Part shown: one piece after another, positions 23,987 to 34,906 of the stretch
How the letters are laid out: the number at the start of each line of letters is the position of its first letter
Position numbering within the stretch: position 1 is the first letter of the stretch
Assembly (NCBI GenBank): GCA_027257055.1
Contig: JAPVLO010000138.1
Coordinates: 6,634,001-6,698,000, forward strand
Direction: 5' to 3'
DNA: 64,000 nt
Origin: Cephalopachus bancanus
Taxonomy: Eukaryota; Chordata; Mammalia; Primates; Tarsiidae
Notes under the pieces: model-generated
The model's input: only the letters and a program-made list of their open reading frames with translations
Database searches by the model: none
What the model was told of the DNA's origin: nothing
Position numbers and translations under genes: made by a program

Positions 23987-26387
23987 CTTTAGAATAAATA
24001 ATACCAAGTTATTTATTACACTTGCCAATTTGTCTAATTCTTCACATGCTCTTAAACAAACTGAAATAAATTAACTTATCTAAAATAACCATTTATGCCA
24101 GAAGAATAAGCCAATACCCAAGAAGTAATAAGAAAATTTTTTTTCAATAAACCAAATATCTATGTTGAATTAGTAAGATAGATTTAGCCTTTAAGAAAAG
24201 AAAATCAGACACTGAGAAATTTAATTGCATATTTTGTCTTAGTAAAAAGTGTGGAAGAAGGTATTACTGCTGATATTGATTGAGCTGTTCAGGAATGCTA
24301 CTATTACTGCAGCTCCCTGTGTCTCTGCCTCATGTACTCAAGATTGTTGCTGCACTTTCCAACAACAAAAATGATGGCAAAGGGTGTAAAAAATGCACAG
24401 AAGTTGTGGTTGTACTGGTACTTAGCATTATCTTTCATCAAGAAAAACTTTTTTACAGAAACCCCAGTCTACTTCTGCTTATATTTTAGTGGCTGAAAGT
24501 GTGCTACATGGGAAGGATGGAGAAGTTATCAGATTTTCAACCACTAACAATGAAAAAAAGAGTTGAGACTGTATTGAGTTGGTCAAGAAGTTTCTGCTAC
24601 AAACAGTTATATTTGTTCCATAGTTTACAGAAGGAACTAAGTGTGTTGCTTTCAACTACAAAAGAAAGTAGATAGAAATTATATTCAGGTGCATATCTAA
24701 AATGCATGGTATAATGAGTAAAATGCAAACAATTTCCCTCTCAAGCATTGTGGACCAAAAGCTTGGTGAATTTGTAGTCAGAGAAAGTGTGTATGGCTTT
24801 GTTCTTAATCTAAAGCAAAAAGGAAAGTGTGAAAATGTATGTTGAAATGTCATATATTTAACTTAAAATGAGTTTTGGAATTAAATTAGTCAACTCATAT
24901 CTCAAGTAATATTTGTTTGTTTTTCATTATAAGTCATACAAAAACAAATATTTAAAAATACATCTTAAATACTTGATATTAACTATATATGTGAGTGCAT
25001 TACCTTGCTTGTTTTCTTGATTTAAAACCAACCAAACCAAAAAAACCCAGAAATTTCTAGAGCAGCAAGTATATACAGTCCCGTATCAAGCCCTTGACTT
25101 GTAAGAACTAATAGTCTTATTTCTGAATTTTGCTATATATCTGTTTCCCATTTACTATATCTCAGGGAAAACATCTCATCACAGGATCCCAGTGGCATAG
25201 GTTACAACTCAGTGGAAAAACAGCTGTAATGACTCAAAGAAAAAACCCACAAATAAGATAATAAAGGTCATAGTCTCTGTTAGAGTCCTTCCCACAGGTA
25301 ATATAGATTCTATAACATCAATCACAGTATCCTGAGAAGACTCACCTTACTGATGTCTTCTCTGATGTTGCTTTGGCCTTTGTTGCTAGGAAACCACCCA
25401 GTCCGAACCATTTTCTGAAGGAATGGCCTAGTATTGGTTTTGAATCATGACCTGAGATGAGTAGTAGTGTTATTTATTACTTCCCAGTGGCTCCCAATCC
25501 ATATTCTTCTTTCAGTTCAGTTAGATTTTAAAAAAATCATTTTCAGAAAAGGGTAGTCAATTTGAGATAGCCTCAAATATAGGATTTTTGTGCTGACTTT
25601 TAAATGCCTTATATTTTTAGCATTGTCAATTCTTATAAATCTCATTAAGAAAAAAATGCTGTAGTCAAAATTTTGACATAATATTTATTTTAAAAAGGCA
25701 AGTGATCTCTCATAGCAGTATCAAAAGAATGCTTGAATTAAAACAAAGTAATGGACAAATAAAAATATATCTGCAATTAGTCATCCTATAAATAATTTAA
25801 GTAAAACATTAATTATAGATCCATTTAAACTATAAGAATGCTTTCATAATTAAATATGAACACTCTCAATTTACTGATCTTTCAAGCAAAACACAGTTCC
25901 ATCTCATCTCCTGTTTACATCATTTCAAAAGTAATCAAAGTAACATCTGGAAATCATGACTATTTAATATATTTTCATCAATATAGCTAGCAAACTAAAA
26001 AAAGATTGTAGAGCTATAATATCAGAGTATACGTTACAATTGCCAAACTTTTGGCACATGAATACAATTTTAAAACAATAAATATGCTAAGAATTACGAA
26101 AGTGAAATTCTGTGCTACAGAATGTATTAATGTTGTTCAGTAGAATAAAATACGAATAGTTCCTGTGTTTTGTTTATGTTGATGTTTTAATGTATTTATT
26201 TTATTTTATTTTCTTCTTTCAGCTTCTATTACTTTTCCAAATTTTTAAAAATGAATAAAAAGATTTATCTTTTTCTCAAAAGACTGTGACTGTTGAATGA
26301 TAAAAAGAAATATTTGTCTTTTGATGGTTTCTTTAGCTTTGCAGAAGCTTGTCAGTTTGAAAAAAATTGAAAAAGGAAATATTTAGA
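23987..26387. other. Unassigned DNA
   Basis: About 2.4 kb without a recognisable gene or repeat. The stretch around 25080-25480 is less AT-rich than the rest. Frames at 24280-24489 and 24656-24853 have no domain. Confidence 0.45.
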
Positions 26388-26472
26388 TTCAATAACTTAA
26401 AGGGGATTTATATTTGCAATGATGACAACAAAATATTGGGAACCGAAAATGCTTTCAATAAAATATAAGTAT
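26388..26472 (+). repeat. 84-bp unidentified repeat, copy 2
   Basis: The second copy of the unit at 23844-23927, 85 bp here because of a one-base indel in an A run. Both copies begin 'ttcaataact' and end 'taagtat', and the flanks differ, so these are probably real element ends. Confidence 0.85.
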
Positions 26473-26774
26473 GCATAAGATTGCTGGCATAAATGTCTTA
26501 GGTTATTAATATTCATCCATAAGTAATGTTATTATAATGGTGTAGATAAACCAGAGGAAATCTAAACAAAATGATTTGGTCTGGTGATAGTTTTTGAATC
26601 ATAAGAATTTTAAAAATACATATTTTTCCTATTGGCACATATTTTATTTTCGTTGAGTTTTATATTAACAGTAATTTTACTACCATAAATACTGCACACA
26701 TTAATACATAATCTTAGAATCCTAAAATATTATTATTAAATATAAATTAGGTGATTATTCTGATGCATTCTCTT

Positions 26775-26890
26775 AGAAAAATGAACACCTGGGCAAACTC
26801 TTCTGGTCCCCTCCCACTGTGGGAAATTCTCTGTCCTCTCAATAAATCCTGCTTTCTCACACCAAAAAAAGAAAAAGAAAAATGAACACC
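26775..26890 (+). mobile_element. Retrocopy of an LTR-type RNA 3' end
   Basis: An 86-bp insert (26790-26875) is flanked by a perfect 15-bp target duplication 'agaaaaatgaacacc' (26775-26789, 26876-26890). The insert has AATAAA at 26841-26846, a cleavage-like 'cacacc' about 13 bases later and an A-rich tail. The target nick 'tctt/agaaaa' is close to the L1 endonuclease preference. The C/T-rich body with the signal close to its end resembles the R region of a class I LTR. I infer L1-mediated insertion of the last ~75 nt of an endogenous retroviral transcript, or another short-tailed RNA. Confidence 0.75.
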
Positions 26891-27814
26891 AAATGTATTA
26901 TGTAAGTTAACTTGGAAATTGATCCAAGAAATTAAAATTCAACGGTAAAGTTGTTTTGGTTTTTAAAATTTTTTCCAATTCTTATCTTGTCATATTAATA
27001 TTCATCTAATCTTAATTTCTTCTGTGATGCTAACCAAATTCTCAAGTTAGGTAATTCTAAAGTTAGATAACTTTAATAAAAATGTGTTAATATAGCAGGC
27101 AAGTTTTTCCAAATCATCACTGTACTGCTCTTAATAAAACAAAGCTCACTTTATTTTGTAAAATCACAGAGGTGAGAAAACTATCACCAAAAATTGCTTT
27201 GTATGGCAGAAATGCTAAATATGTATATTCCTGTGAAATAAATTATTTTAACAGCCTTCATCTTTTATCTTAAGTTTTTATTACTTCAATTTGTTCTTGT
27301 AGTCTAAAACCCCAATTCATAAAATGGGTAAAAATAATGTTATTAGTTAATTTAGCACAACTCTTGTGCAAATTATGTCATGTCAAAATTATTTTATACT
27401 GCGCCATAAATATTTCCTCTGACATTTCTCGTAGAAGATAGTTCTCAGAAAAATTATATGCCAACCAGTATTTCTTCTGGAGATTTTTGATCATTTGAGT
27501 GAAGACAAAGACAATAATAAGGTAAGAATAATAACTTTAAAAAAATTTTCAAATAAGTCACTATAAAAAAACATTGTCATTGAAAATGGATTCCATTGCT
27601 ACACCGCTTGTTGGAGCCCGTGTCTCTCTGAGGATCATGAAAGAAGGAACTATTGCGTTTTCCCTCGGGGAATGACTAGCCCTAATTTATTTTAGTTTAA
27701 TTTAAATCCTTACTTGGCATTTGGTATAGGTTGTCTCCATTCTGGTCTTTATGAACCCCGGTCTGATCTCAATCTGTCTCTTTCTCTGTCTCTCTACCCC
27801 TAGCATCTCTCTTT
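26891..27814. other. Unassigned AT-rich DNA
   Basis: Nothing recognised. Confidence 0.5.
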
Positions 27815-27855
27815 TACACACACACACACACACACAACACACACACACACACACT
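27815..27855. repeat. (CA)n microsatellite
   Basis: A CA run with one interruption, preceded by a TCTC-rich stretch. A 7-unit AC run also lies at 28217-28231. Confidence 0.95.
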
Positions 27856-28232
27856 CTAAAACTATAACACAATCAAAATAATGCTTTTGCATGTGCAGGC
27901 CCTCTTCGAAATTTGTGAAGATTAGAGATTTGAATCGTAACTAACGGGCCTTGTTGGTTTATTTAACCAATTTGAGACACAGTTATTAAGACTATAAATA
28001 TTCAACATATAGATGAGACATAAATAGATACACATTTATAAATATACATAAATATAGATACTATTGAGAGATAGTTACACTGAAATTCGTATGACAGATT
28101 TTAATAAAAAATATCACCAACTCTGCAAATAATAAAACATTTGTTTTGGAAATTTATAAATTGACTTTTTCCAATTCCCAGGCTATTTTTATGCCAACCT
28201 CATGGCATATATGTAACACACACACACACACA

Positions 28233-28312
28233 TATATTAGTACAAATATGTCAACCTCCCAAATCACTGCATAAGCATTTCATTGATGACTACAGTATAA
28301 CCCATTTACAAA
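28233..28312 (-). repeat. Copy of part of the L1 fragment at 28890
   Basis: Shares about 75 bp at roughly 88-90% identity with 28893-28973, in the same orientation 660 bp apart, including 'agtacaaatatgtcaacctc' and 'gactacagtataa'. The match includes sequence upstream of the L1-like part, which suggests local duplication rather than two independent L1 insertions. Confidence 0.75.
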
Positions 28313-28889
28313 TATATATATTACCTTACAGAAATATATTTCTCTGTGGTTATTTTCCTAAAAGCAAATTGTGTCAGGGGGTGAATACGAAGACTTGCTG
28401 ATTTTTTACTAAAATTCATTATATAATACATGTTTTGTAGAACATTCAAATATGCCTTAGAGTAACATGTAGGTTTTACAATATATTTTTCATTTCTTTG
28501 CTCTTTAAATATTTTAATCTCATGCACATTAAATTATGTTAAGCTTAGCATCTTATATATATTCCTAAAATTCACATATATAGGCTTTATATTTAAATGC
28601 CTAATATGTGCTAATAACTTTATGTTCACATTTGATTATAATCATTCAATGGAATATTCAATCTTACAAAGAAAGACACCAGTCAGTCTTCCTGACAGAA
28701 AAAAGATTTAACTTACCTAATTAGGTCCAACCACAAAGCAAATACCCTTCCTAAGCTGCCACATTCACCTCAATAGAAAATAATAGTTGCTAGGAAACCC
28801 TCACGCTAGGAATTCTCACCATATATAAAAACTCCTATTCTGCACGTTATTCCCTACCTTACTTTTAACATTTAATATATCTGAGGAAA

Positions 28890-29135
28890 ATTTCATATCA
28901 GTACAAATATGTCAACCTCCCAGATTGCTGCATAAGCATTCCATTGTATGACTACAGTATAATCCATTTAAGTAGTCTAAAACTAATGCATATTTAAGGT
29001 GTTTCCTTAAGCACCTTAAATATTTGCTATCACAAGCAGTGCTTCAATAAATGTATTTCTAGATAGTTATTTGGGCATATGTGCAAGTGTATTTGTAGGA
29101 TGAATTATTAAAAGAGTAATTTCTTACATAAATTA
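28890..29135 (-). mobile_element. L1 3' fragment (antisense)
   Basis: The plus strand resembles the complement of an old L1M ORF2 3' region: 'gctgcataagcattccattg', 'aaggtgtttcc', 'gcttcaataaatgtatttct', 'catatgtgcaagtgtatttg', 'taggatgaattattaaaa'. Diverged, without ends. Confidence 0.65.
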
Positions 29136-29926
29136 TTTATGCATGTTTATATTGATATATAGGATCAAAATATCAATAATAAATGCTATAACAATTAAAT
29201 TTTCCAAAAAACTATTCGAGCATGACAGGTTACTCACATTCTGGCAACAGAGTATATTTGCAAACATTTCAAGATCTTAGTCAACTTGAATTTTTTTAAA
29301 GGAAATACTGTATTTAAATTTAATAACAACTGAAATGCATAATGAGTGCAGAAGTTATAACTTTCACTTCAAATGAGGTAATTATTGCCATGGAACTTGC
29401 GAGTTATATAACATTTAAATCATAAAGTTATCTTCATAGTGTTCAGAAACTTAGTAAATAAGATTTAATAAATAAGTAAAGATGATGTATTTAAGCTTTG
29501 TAAACCTAATTTTCATGATTGTAATAAGCTTGAATAGTATAGATTAATCTTAAAAATATATTTTCCAACAGGCTACTTGTAAGTGACAGAATAGTTAATC
29601 TAGTGATTGAGTTGAAAATACTAATAGATGATGTATTTAAGATCTCTTTGTTCCCTTTCTGCCAAGGTTTGCAGTAACTTAGTTATAAAAAGAAGTGAAA
29701 TAAAATTAGGAAACACTTTTCGGCTATTATCTTGACAAGACTGTTCATAATCATGGAAATAATGAATTATATTTTCCTAAAATGTTTGGTCCTACCAACA
29801 GCTTATTGCAGAGCTGTTGGAATTGTGACTCTAGCTTTTGAATGAGCTTCCTGGGAGATAAGGTCTCAGTGTAGGTAGGGAGAAGAAGTAGCTTAAGCTT
29901 TACATCAAAGAGGAATTTCTTCAGTG
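29136..29926. other. Unassigned AT-rich DNA
   Basis: Nothing recognised. Confidence 0.5.
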
Positions 29927-29935
29927 AGATAGCTA

Positions 29936-30231
29936 CTCTTTTGTGTGTGTGTGTGTGTCAGAGTCTCACTCCATCTCCCAGGCTGGAGTGCAGTGGCACA
30001 CTCATGCCCACCGCAGCCTCCACCTTCTGGGGTCAGGCGATCCTTCTGCCTCAGCCTTCCAAGTACTGGAACCACAGGTGTACACTACCACGCTCAGCTA
30101 ATTTGTGATATTGTAGAGACACGGTCTCGCCAAGTTGCCCAGGCTGAGCTCGAACCCATGGGCTCAGGCAGTCCACTCGCCTCAGCCTTCCAAAGTGCTG
30201 AGATTATAGGCGGAGCCACCGAGTCCAGCCT
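29936..30231 (-). mobile_element. Alu SINE, older type, with (CA)n tail
   Basis: Full-length reverse Alu flanked by the 9-bp repeat 'agatagcta' (29927-29935 and 30232-30240). Its A tail has turned into a GT/CA run (29944-29959 on plus). It keeps the 'caagttgcc' motif of the older group. The 98-codon frame across it (29945-30241) is an Alu artefact. Confidence 0.94.
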
Positions 30232-30240
30232 AGATAGCTA

Positions 30241-31774
30241 ATTTTATTCTCAAATCCTTGGATTTGCAAATGGACATAGGCTTTAGGGAAAAAAAATTCA
30301 ATGTCAGTTTATTCTTTAAAATGTGTTGTAGCTAACTTTGATTTAATATAAATGTGTATGATACTGTTTTGAACTTGCAGGCATGTTAGAAATTGAAATC
30401 ATATATCTCTACATTTGAAGATAATATTTGAGGGAGCCTTAGGCAATTGCTTTAGAGAGCTATAAGCAGTATCTTTAGTTCAATGATCAGGTGACACTTT
30501 TAAACTTGCATACATAAAAGCAAACAGATACTGTCTCCAAAAAATCCACACATACACACACAAACACAAACACTACATACTGCTAAGAAATTATAATAGA
30601 AATTTTGCTAGAATATTGCCTTTTGCTCTTTTATTCTATATTTTAGGTGTGTAAAAAGTAACATTTTAACCTAAATATTATGAAATAATACAAGATATTA
30701 AAGCATTAGAAACTACTTATTTCATTATTTTTACCTAAATTTGTGTTATTTTATTATTAAAAACTTTAGTAAAAATTACATTTTTTTGTTCAGAACCTGA
30801 AAAATAGTAAGCAGTTTATTAAAGTGACTACTGACCAAGTTAAAACAACTATAAACCACGTACTTGTTTTGTTTAGCTAAAATATGTACTTACTAAAACA
30901 GAGTTAATAAATACATATAGAAAACTGCTCGGGAGGGGAGCACACCTCAAGGGTATCTGCATAATGAACGTTTGTATACCTAACCTTGAATCCATATCTT
31001 TAAAATTAAAAATTTTAAAAAATACAATTGATAAATACTGACATATATCACATACACAAAAGTATATGTTACACAATTGTGTTTAAAACTTTTATGTTTA
31101 TATTGTGCATCCAACAGAAATAACAGGAATACCTTACTGAATACATAGTTGCACAAAATTTGCATTTGTGATTTACATCTCTAACAATTGTTAACGGTTT
31201 TTTTTCTCTGTTGAAATGAAAAGCACGAAGTTGCTTTCTAATGCTATCAAATAGTTTCAAAGCTTTTCAAATAAATTTTTATTACATCAGAATAATACTA
31301 CAAATTATAAGAGATGTATTTATAAGTATTAACTTTTAAAATAAGTAATTATATGTAAAAACAAAATATTATATCAAATTGTGAAATAAAAGTTGAGATT
31401 CAAACGGAATATGTAGAATTTTAGTAAACTTTAATATTATTCTGTACTTTACAAATGGTAATTTTTAATTTTTTTCAAATTATACCATTCTAGTTTATGT
31501 GTATTTCATTCCCATTTGATTTGCAATTATCTAATAACCAATGTTATGAGTATATTTTATATAATCATTGTCAATTTATGTCTTTAATATTCTCTTTAAA
31601 ACTCTGCCTACTCCAATGTCATAATATATTTCTTTTTCACAAATTATGTTATGCATTTAACAAATAAATGGGTTTGTTACTATTTTTAACGTTACTATCT
31701 ACTTGTTTTTAAAATATCCACTTTATTTCTTCTATTAATGTATTAATCTTTTCACGTTTTTTTTACTTTTTGTG
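30241..31774. other. Unassigned AT-rich DNA
   Basis: Only a short CA-rich stretch (about 30545-30575) stands out. Confidence 0.5.
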
Positions 31775-32235
31775 TTCTATATTTATAACTGACAAATGAA
31801 AATTATTTCTGTTAATGGTGTGCAATATGATGTTTTAATATATGTACACATTGTGAAATGGTTAAATCAAGCATATTAACATATGCAGTGTCTCACATAC
31901 CAATTTTGTGATGAGAACACTTAAAATCTACTATCTTAGTCATTGCAAGTAGAGAATATATTGCTATTTACTATAGTCACCTTAATGTGCAAAAATCTCT
32001 TAAACTCATTTATTTAATTTCACTGAAATTTTGTATTCTTTGGCCAGTGTTCCCCCAAAACTTTCACCTCCAAACTTCTGCTAACCACTATTCCACTCTC
32101 TGGTTCCATGAGTTCCACTTTTTAAGATTTCACATATGAAAGTACATTTTATATTTACCTTTATGTGCTTGACATTTTTTTAACCTAACATAAAATTTTC
32201 CATGTTCATCTATCCTATCATAAAAAATAATAGGA

Positions 32236-32299
32236 TTTATTTATTTATTTATTTTTTGAGTTGGAGTCTCACTCTGTCGCCCAGACTGGAGTGCAGTGG

Positions 32300-32300
<1 letters not shown>
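32236..32300 (-). mobile_element. Alu stub fused to a (CT)n run
   Basis: A (TTTA)n tail (32236-32255) and only about 45 bp of the 3' end of an Alu, stopping abruptly at 'gtgcagtggc', where a CT run begins. Either an extremely truncated insertion or a deletion that began at the microsatellite. Confidence 0.8.

Positions 32301-32331
<31 letters not shown>
32301..32331. repeat. (CT)n microsatellite
   Basis: About 15 CT units joined directly to the Alu stub. Confidence 0.95.
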
Positions 32332-32334
<3 letters not shown>

Positions 32335-32520
32335 CACATACACACACAGATGGTACCAAAAATGTATACACACTTTAGGAAAGGAAAATTGTATTAAAAT
32401 TGTAATACTCAATATATACCAATAGGAAAAGATGAATACAAATTACATTTAACTTTCGGAATTACACATTGCTAATGCAATGCAATTTCGAGAAGTAATA
32501 TACAGATAACATCTCTTAAA
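32332..32520. other. Unidentified insert within L1
   Basis: About 190 bp between the CT run and the CA run does not correspond to the L1 sequence expected between the flanking blocks. It has the texture of transposon non-coding DNA, but I cannot name it and see no ends. Confidence 0.5.
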
Positions 32521-32526
32521 ATGTGT

Positions 32527-32577
32527 ATACACACACACACACACACACACACAACACACACACACACACACACAAAG
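32527..32577. repeat. (CA)n microsatellite in L1
   Basis: Two CA runs with one interruption, at the point where L1 normally has a TA/CA-rich 'gtgtatatacac' stretch. It probably expanded from that seed. Confidence 0.9.
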
Positions 32578-33162
32578 CACATTTTGAAATCCATTGAGCC
32601 TCTGATGGACACAGCTCCATTCCGTGTCTTGGCTATTGCAAATAGTTCTTCAATTAACACTGGAGTGCAGTATCTCTTCATTTTCTTTGCATATATACCC
32701 AGAAGTGAGACTGCTGGATCATATGGTAATTCTCTTTTTAGTTTTTGAAGAACCTCCATAATGTTTTCTATAATGGTTGTAGTAATTTAAATCCTTACCA
32801 AAAGTGTTCCAGATTCCCTTTCTTCCACATGCTCATCAACACTTATTGTTAGTCTTTTTATGACAGCTATTTAAAAAGTTGTGAGGTGGTATCTCATTGT
32901 GATTTTAATTTGCATTTCTCTGATGATTAATGATGTTGAGCATTTTAGAATATATATGTTAGTTATTTATATGTATCACTTGGAAAAATGTTTATTTAGG
33001 TTCTGTGCTCATTTTTTAATTATGTCACTTGTTTTCTTACTATAGAGTTATTTGAATTTCTTATATATTATGAATATTAATTTCTCATCAGATATATGGT
33101 TTGTATTTACTTAGCGATTGAAGGATATTTTTCATATTTTGATTATGAGCCCTTTTATTAGA

Positions 33163-33739
33163 TATGAGAGGGATCCCCAAAAACCTGGAATTTATTTATA
33201 AAACACTGTGTATTTATTCTCTCTCACATGTTTAAACATCAGTCACTTTCAAAGTACTCTTTGATGCAATTCACCTATTCAGACACTTTTTCCACTGCTC
33301 AAAACAGTTCTTGAACTCGTCAATTTTGATGGCTTTTACTGATTCCGCAATTTTTTGTTTCACTTCTTCCACACTGGGCAAAATGTTTCCGTTTGAGGAC
33401 TTTTTTCATCTGGGGAAACGGAAAAATAGACACTCAGGATAAGACTGGACAAATAGGAAGGGTGGAGAACTGGGGTCATAATGTTTTTTGGTCAAAAACT
33501 GTTGCACACAGCACAAAATAGGCAGATACACTCATAAATCACCCATCATGAAATGGGAAAATGCATTGAAATGATCTCAAAAAAAAATTTACTGAAACTG
33601 AAGGCAATCTCTCACAGTAATGCTAGCTGGTACACTGATGCTGATGGCTTCCTAGACCAGTTACCTAGTAGAGGAAGCTTGTACTACGAGGGGCCTACCC
33701 TTCAAAAAATAATTCCGGTTGCTTCTGACCCCCCACATA
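33163..33739 (-). mobile_element. Internally deleted mariner (Tc1/mariner) element
   Basis: About 575 bp sits at a TA dinucleotide on each side (33163-33164 and 33738-33739). Reading inwards, the two ends resemble each other: 'gggatccccaaaaacctgga' on the left and, from the complement, 'gggggtcagaagcaaccgga' on the right. On the minus strand, 33240-33470 translates with frameshifts into the mariner C-terminus: the 'LKRKHFASVEEVKQKIAES' block (around 33320-33400) followed by a W..CLNRCIAS-type block. The N-terminal DNA-binding region and most of the catalytic core are missing. The ends are not those of Hsmar1/MADE1. It inserted into the surrounding L1. Confidence 0.82.
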
Positions 33740-34386
33740 AGGGTTTGGTAATTGTTTTTTCCTACTTTGTGAGTTGTCTTTTTACTTTCTTATGAGTGTC
33801 TCTTGATGAACATGTTATTTTAGTATACTCCAATTTATATATTTTTTTCTTATAATTATTCCTTAGTGACTACATACAAAGACCTAGACTACTCTAATGT
33901 CTGATGTATTCTCCTATATTTTCTATTACAGACTTTATTGTTTAATTTCTATATTTTGATCTGCAACTTATCTGCAACTGACATTAATTTATAGTGTGAG
34001 ATAAGAATCCACATCCATTTTTTCCTATAGCTATCAAATTGATCCTACACCATTTATTTAAATGATTATTTTTTTGCTACATATATTGCATATCAATATT
34101 ACTTTTCTCACAGATCTGATGACTAGATATGTGTTCTATTTATAGACTCTCGCTTATTTTTTATTGTTTAGTTTTGGATCACTTTTTAATTTCAATGTCC
34201 CTCTCTTTCCTTATTAAAAAAAAAAGGTAGACTATAGTAGTACTTATCTCAAAGATTGTCAAGAGGCACTAGTCAGTATATTTCAATCACAATTAAGCAT
34301 TCTTGGGGTAATTTTTAAATGTGTTAGAAAAATTCGAAAAGGAAGAGGATAGGGAGAAAAAGAATGATGGTGATCATCTTTCCCTT

Positions 34387-34448
34387 CATTATTATCACCT
34401 GTTGTCTCACAATCTTTTCATTATTCACCTGTTGTCTCACAATCTTTT
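34387..34448. repeat. 30-bp tandem duplication
   Basis: 'cacctgttgtctcacaatct' occurs at 34396 and 34426. Two 30-bp units, nearly identical apart from a small difference at the 5' edge. Confidence 0.88.
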
Positions 34449-34638
34449 CTCTGAGCTTTTGAAGATATTTCTAGTTGGCTTCCCTCATAGAAGCAATGAT
34501 TTAATTATATAATTTAACTAATGGCAAAATTCAGTCTCATATTTAATCTACTTGGTAAAATTTATTTTGCTTTCCTGCCAGAGGAATGTTTATTTCTTTA
34601 TTGAAAGTAATATTTTTATATAAATCTTGTACCGTTTC

Positions 34639-34906
34639 CTTTTTTTTTTTTTTTTGAGTTGGAATCTCACTCTGTCGCCCAGACCGGAGTGCAGTGGCAC
34701 GCTCCTGGTCACCACAGCCTTGACCTGCTGGGCTCCGGCCATTCTTCCCCCTCAGCCTTCCAAGTCGCTGGAACTACAGGTGCGAGCTTCCACACCCAGT
34801 TAATTTTTCTTTTTTTTTTAAGTTTATTGTAGAGATGAGGTCTCGCCAAGTTGCCCACGTGGGTCTTGAACTCACGGGCTCAGGCAATCCACTCACCTCA
34901 GCCTCC
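34639..34906 (-). mobile_element. Alu SINE, older type, 5' truncated
   Basis: A 17-T tract, right monomer, a long T-rich linker, and a left monomer stopping at 'cctcagcctcc', about 35 bp short of a full 5' end. It retains 'ccaagttgccc'. No clear target duplication. Confidence 0.93.

Larger units (their letters stand above)
31775..34205 (-). mobile_element. Long antisense L1 carrying nested insertions
   Basis: One L1MA/L1PB-type element read backwards. The 3' UTR complement runs about 31775-32230 ('taaatcaagcatattaacat', 'ccactattccactctctggt'). ORF2 3' sequence runs about 32580-33160 ('ggctattgcaaatagttctt', 'gctggatcatatggtaattc', 'gtgaggtggtatctcattgt'). It resumes at 33740 ('gtgagttgtctttttacttt') and continues to about 34205. 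Four things interrupt it: an Alu stub with a CT run, an unidentified insert, a CA run, and a mariner. No ORF2 frame survives. Confidence 0.85.
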
